The notes beneath the pieces are model-generated. The model searched no databases. It was not told the DNA's origin and saw nothing but the letters and a program-made list of their open reading frames with translations. Below, piece by piece: positions 6,249 to 7,123 of a stretch of DNA of 7,123 nucleotides. Positions within the stretch are counted from its first letter, which is position 1. The number at the start of each line of letters is the position of its first letter. Origin of the DNA: an archaeon CG07_land_8_20_14_0_80_38_8 (GTDB lineage Archaea; Nanobdellota; Nanobdellia; Tiddalikarchaeales; Tiddalikarchaeaceae); NCBI GenBank assembly GCA_002779595.1, contig PEWF01000080.1:1-7123 (forward strand), read 5' to 3'. The position numbers and the translations under genes were made by a program.

Positions 6249-6411
6249 CAAATGCGGGAATTTTCATAATTGTACATACTGTAAAACCTGTTCCTAACTC
6301 ATACCTTCCGGGTTTTTCCAAGAATTGCTCACTAAACAAGTGATACATAATTGTCTTAGCAGTTCCTAGATTAACTTCTCTTGAAACAGTCCCTTCCAAA
6401 TTCACAGCCAT
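6238..6411 (-). CDS. 57-residue peptide, candidate graspetide precursor
   Basis: This short ORF runs from ATG at 6411-6409 to TGA at 6240-6238 and encodes 57 residues. It is the first gene of the operon, sits behind the best Shine-Dalgarno sequence of the window, and overlaps the ATP-grasp gene by 11 bases: the usual place and size for a graspetide precursor. I do not recognise the sequence and it lacks the microviridin PFFARFL leader motif. Residues 18-33 (AKTIMYHLFSEQFLEK) could form an amphipathic helix suited to enzyme binding. The C-terminal part TGFTVCTIMKIPAFDDW (41-57) has possible donors T41, T44, T47 and K50 at every third position and acceptors D55 and D56, with E38 just before. 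One Cys (C46) is present. Alternatives are a small regulator or enzyme partner. No signal peptide is evident. Confidence 0.65.
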   Translation of the reverse strand: MAVNLEGTVSREVNLGTAKTIMYHLFSEQFLEKPGRYELGTGFTVCTIMKIPAFDDW

Positions 6412-6418
6412 TTAAAAA

Positions 6419-6426
6419 CCACCTCC
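6419..6426 (-). promoter_or_regulatory. Strong Shine-Dalgarno sequence of the peptide gene
   Basis: On the minus strand GGAGGTGG precedes the ATG at 6411 by 7 bases, a near-perfect match to the anti-Shine-Dalgarno sequence. It fixes the start of the 57-residue ORF and shows the small ORF is meant to be translated strongly. Other genes in the window lack such a site. Confidence 0.85.
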
Positions 6427-6452
6427 AAGCAATACTTTTGTATTAATTTAAG

Positions 6453-6461
6453 AAATAAAAA
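6453..6461 (-). promoter_or_regulatory. TTTTTATTT box of the RiPP-like operon
   Basis: On the minus strand TTTTTATTT lies about 46 bases before the ATG at 6411. A start site some 25 bases downstream would fall near 6432 and leave a 20-base leader that just includes the Shine-Dalgarno sequence. The box is identical to those before two plus-strand genes. Confidence 0.45.
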
Positions 6462-6490
6462 CATTACTACTGCTCTATTTTCAAAGGTTA

Positions 6491-6499
6491 TTTTAATAT
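6491..6499 (+). promoter_or_regulatory. TATA-like box for the ABC/surface-tail chimera
   Basis: TTTTAATAT is centred 29 bases before the ATG at 6524, the same distance as at the other leaderless genes. This supports the internal ATG at 6524 as the true start, not the GTG or ATG at 6500-6505. Confidence 0.4.
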
Positions 6500-6523
6500 G
6501 TGATGTTTTTGTTTTTTTTGATT

Positions 6524-7003
6524 ATGATTGAGCTTAGGGGTTTGTGTAAGGATTTTGGAGGTGTTCGCGCGGTTGAGGATTTGGATTTCGTGGTTAATGA
6601 TGGCGAAGTTTTTGGCTTTTTGGGTCCTAATAGTGCTGGCAAGACCACTACTGTTCGCATGCTGTGCAGTTTATTGAATCCTTCGAGTGGTTCTGCTTTT
6701 GTTGAGGGTTTGGATGAATTAGTGAATGGTTATGTAAGCGTGAATGATTGGGTTCTGGATTTGAATGTTGGCGGCGGATGGTATTACCCTTATCCTTCAA
6801 GAAGTGGTATTGGCGCGGATTACAGCGTTTCCGGCAGTGCTGAGGACAGCAGCAATTCCCAATTACTGGATTTATTGCAGTCAGAGACTGCAGGGAATAT
6901 TGGCAGCATGAACGTTTCCAAATTTGACGAATTAGAAGAATTAAGCAACCAGAACTGGCTCACAATCATTATTAATTACTTGGCAAATTTGTTCAAATAT
7001 TAA
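6524..7003 (+). CDS. Chimera: ABC-transporter ATPase N-terminus fused in frame to surface-protein tail
   Basis: The frame encodes 159 residues from the ATG at 6524 (upstream GTG/ATG codons would add an unlikely Phe/Leu-rich stretch). Residues 1-63 are the start of a DrrA/CcmA-type ABC ATPase: MIELRGLCKDFGG, GEVFGFLGP and the Walker A GPNSAGKTT (34-42, where GPNGAGKTT is usual). It ends at VEGL, long before the Q-loop, LSGGQ signature and Walker B, so it cannot be a working ATPase. From D64 to the stop it is a second copy of the last 95 residues of the 508-residue secreted protein, plus a final Tyr. That tail belongs outside the cell, yet the chimera has no signal peptide. Most likely this is a recombination remnant; an assembly join is the main alternative. 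Synonymous-rich divergence shows the tail evolved as coding sequence before or after the fusion. Confidence 0.8.
   Translation: MIELRGLCKDFGGVRAVEDLDFVVNDGEVFGFLGPNSAGKTTTVRMLCSLLNPSSGSAFVEGLDELVNGYVSVNDWVLDLNVGGGWYYPYPSRSGIGADYSVSGSAEDSSNSQLLDLLQSETAGNIGSMNVSKFDELEELSNQNWLTIIINYLANLFKY
6714..6998 (+). repeat. Direct repeat copy B (displaced 3' end)
   Basis: This is the second copy of the 285-base repeat at 3851-4135, 2863 bases downstream, without gaps. Upstream it joins the ABC fragment at the shared bases ATGAATTAGT. It ends with the codon for the last Lys; here TAT and then TAA follow, while copy A goes straight into TAA. The reading frame is preserved across the junction. Confidence 0.95.
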
Positions 7004-7090
7004 GAAAACTAGAAAGAAGGGATTTTATTTATTCAATTTTTAAACTAATTAAATTTAGAAAAAAAACCTTAATGTAAAATCTATTTAAAG

Positions 7091-7098
7091 TATATATA
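7091..7098 (+). promoter_or_regulatory. TATA box near the window end
   Basis: TATATATA preceded by the purine-rich AAAG (7087-7090, a plausible TFB-recognition element) is the best TATA box in the window. It probably drives a plus-strand gene starting just beyond the edge. Nothing else is recognised in the 120 bases after the chimera. Confidence 0.4.
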
Positions 7099-7123
7099 CC
7101 AAACAATAAATAATAAAAATATT

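Larger units (their letters stand above)
4136..6713. other. 2.6-kb interval bracketed by direct repeats (candidate inserted cassette)
   Basis: The interval between the two 285-base direct repeats holds the Nudix gene, the AT-rich minus-strand RiPP-like operon and the 5' end of an ABC ATPase gene. Repeat A keeps the host gene complete, as happens when an element inserts at a gene's 3' end and brings a replacement end. No integrase or transposase is visible, so the cassette idea is an inference. Segmental duplication or assembly error remain alternatives. Confidence 0.3.

Noticed and set aside
6249..6251. TTG codon just before the ATG as start of the ATP-grasp gene
   Set aside because: The adjacent ATG at 6248 adds no loss of domain and is the stronger start codon.
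6500..6523. GTG/ATG start adding a Phe/Leu-rich N-terminus to the ABC chimera
   Set aside because: ABC ATPases of this type begin at MIEL, and a TATA-like box sits 29 bases before the ATG at 6524; the extra residues come from a T-rich leader.
4136..6713. Insertion sequence or transposon between the direct repeats
   Set aside because: No transposase, integrase or terminal inverted repeats are visible, and the repeats are gene ends and not IS ends; it is kept only as a candidate cassette.
1..7123. CRISPR array, tRNA or rRNA genes
   Set aside because: Reading both strands shows no regularly spaced short repeats, no tRNA-like cloverleaf with a T-loop motif and no rRNA-like conserved stretches.

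Overview
The window looks like archaeal DNA, most likely from a small-genome DPANN-type lineage (Woesearchaeota/Pacearchaeota-like). That is an inference from three things. AT-rich TATA-like boxes sit 25-30 bases before most start codons with no Shine-Dalgarno sequence, as in leaderless archaeal genes. Terminators are T-rich. The genes are short and compact, with many secreted proteins rich in Ser, Tyr, Asp and Asn. No rRNA, tRNA or CRISPR is visible, so the lineage is not proven.

Left part (1-2557, all + strand): the end of a secreted protein carrying a Kunitz/BPTI-like domain that lacks one disulfide; a cold-shock-domain protein; a HemG-like flavodoxin-domain protein; a lipoprotein with a GH10-like glycosidase fold whose catalytic positions look degenerate; and a 64-residue two-helix membrane protein probably co-transcribed with it. 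Middle (2611-4603, + strand): a 508-residue secreted surface protein of unknown function, then a NudB-like Nudix hydrolase.

The most interesting part is a tight three-gene operon on the - strand (6411 down to 4612), much more AT-rich than its neighbours. It encodes a 57-residue peptide behind a near-perfect Shine-Dalgarno sequence, an ATP-grasp ligase of the microviridin/graspetide maturase type (11-base overlap with the peptide gene), and a ChaN/Tiki/EreA-superfamily protein (4-base ATGA overlap). This has the layout of a ribosomally synthesised, macrolactone/macrolactam-crosslinked peptide (graspetide) system. Such systems are known mainly from bacteria. In the proposed division of labour the small ORF is the precursor, the ATP-grasp enzyme forms side-chain ester/amide links, and the ChaN/Tiki-like protein processes or hydrolyses the product.

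Right part (6524-7003, + strand): an in-frame chimera of the first 63 codons of an ABC-transporter ATPase (Walker A only) and a second copy of the last 95 codons of the 508-residue protein. The two copies of this tail are 285-base direct repeats, 93% identical, bracketing 2.6 kb that holds the Nudix gene and the RiPP operon. That could mark an inserted cassette, a segmental duplication or an assembly join. The last 120 bases hold no gene but contain a good TATA box near 7091.
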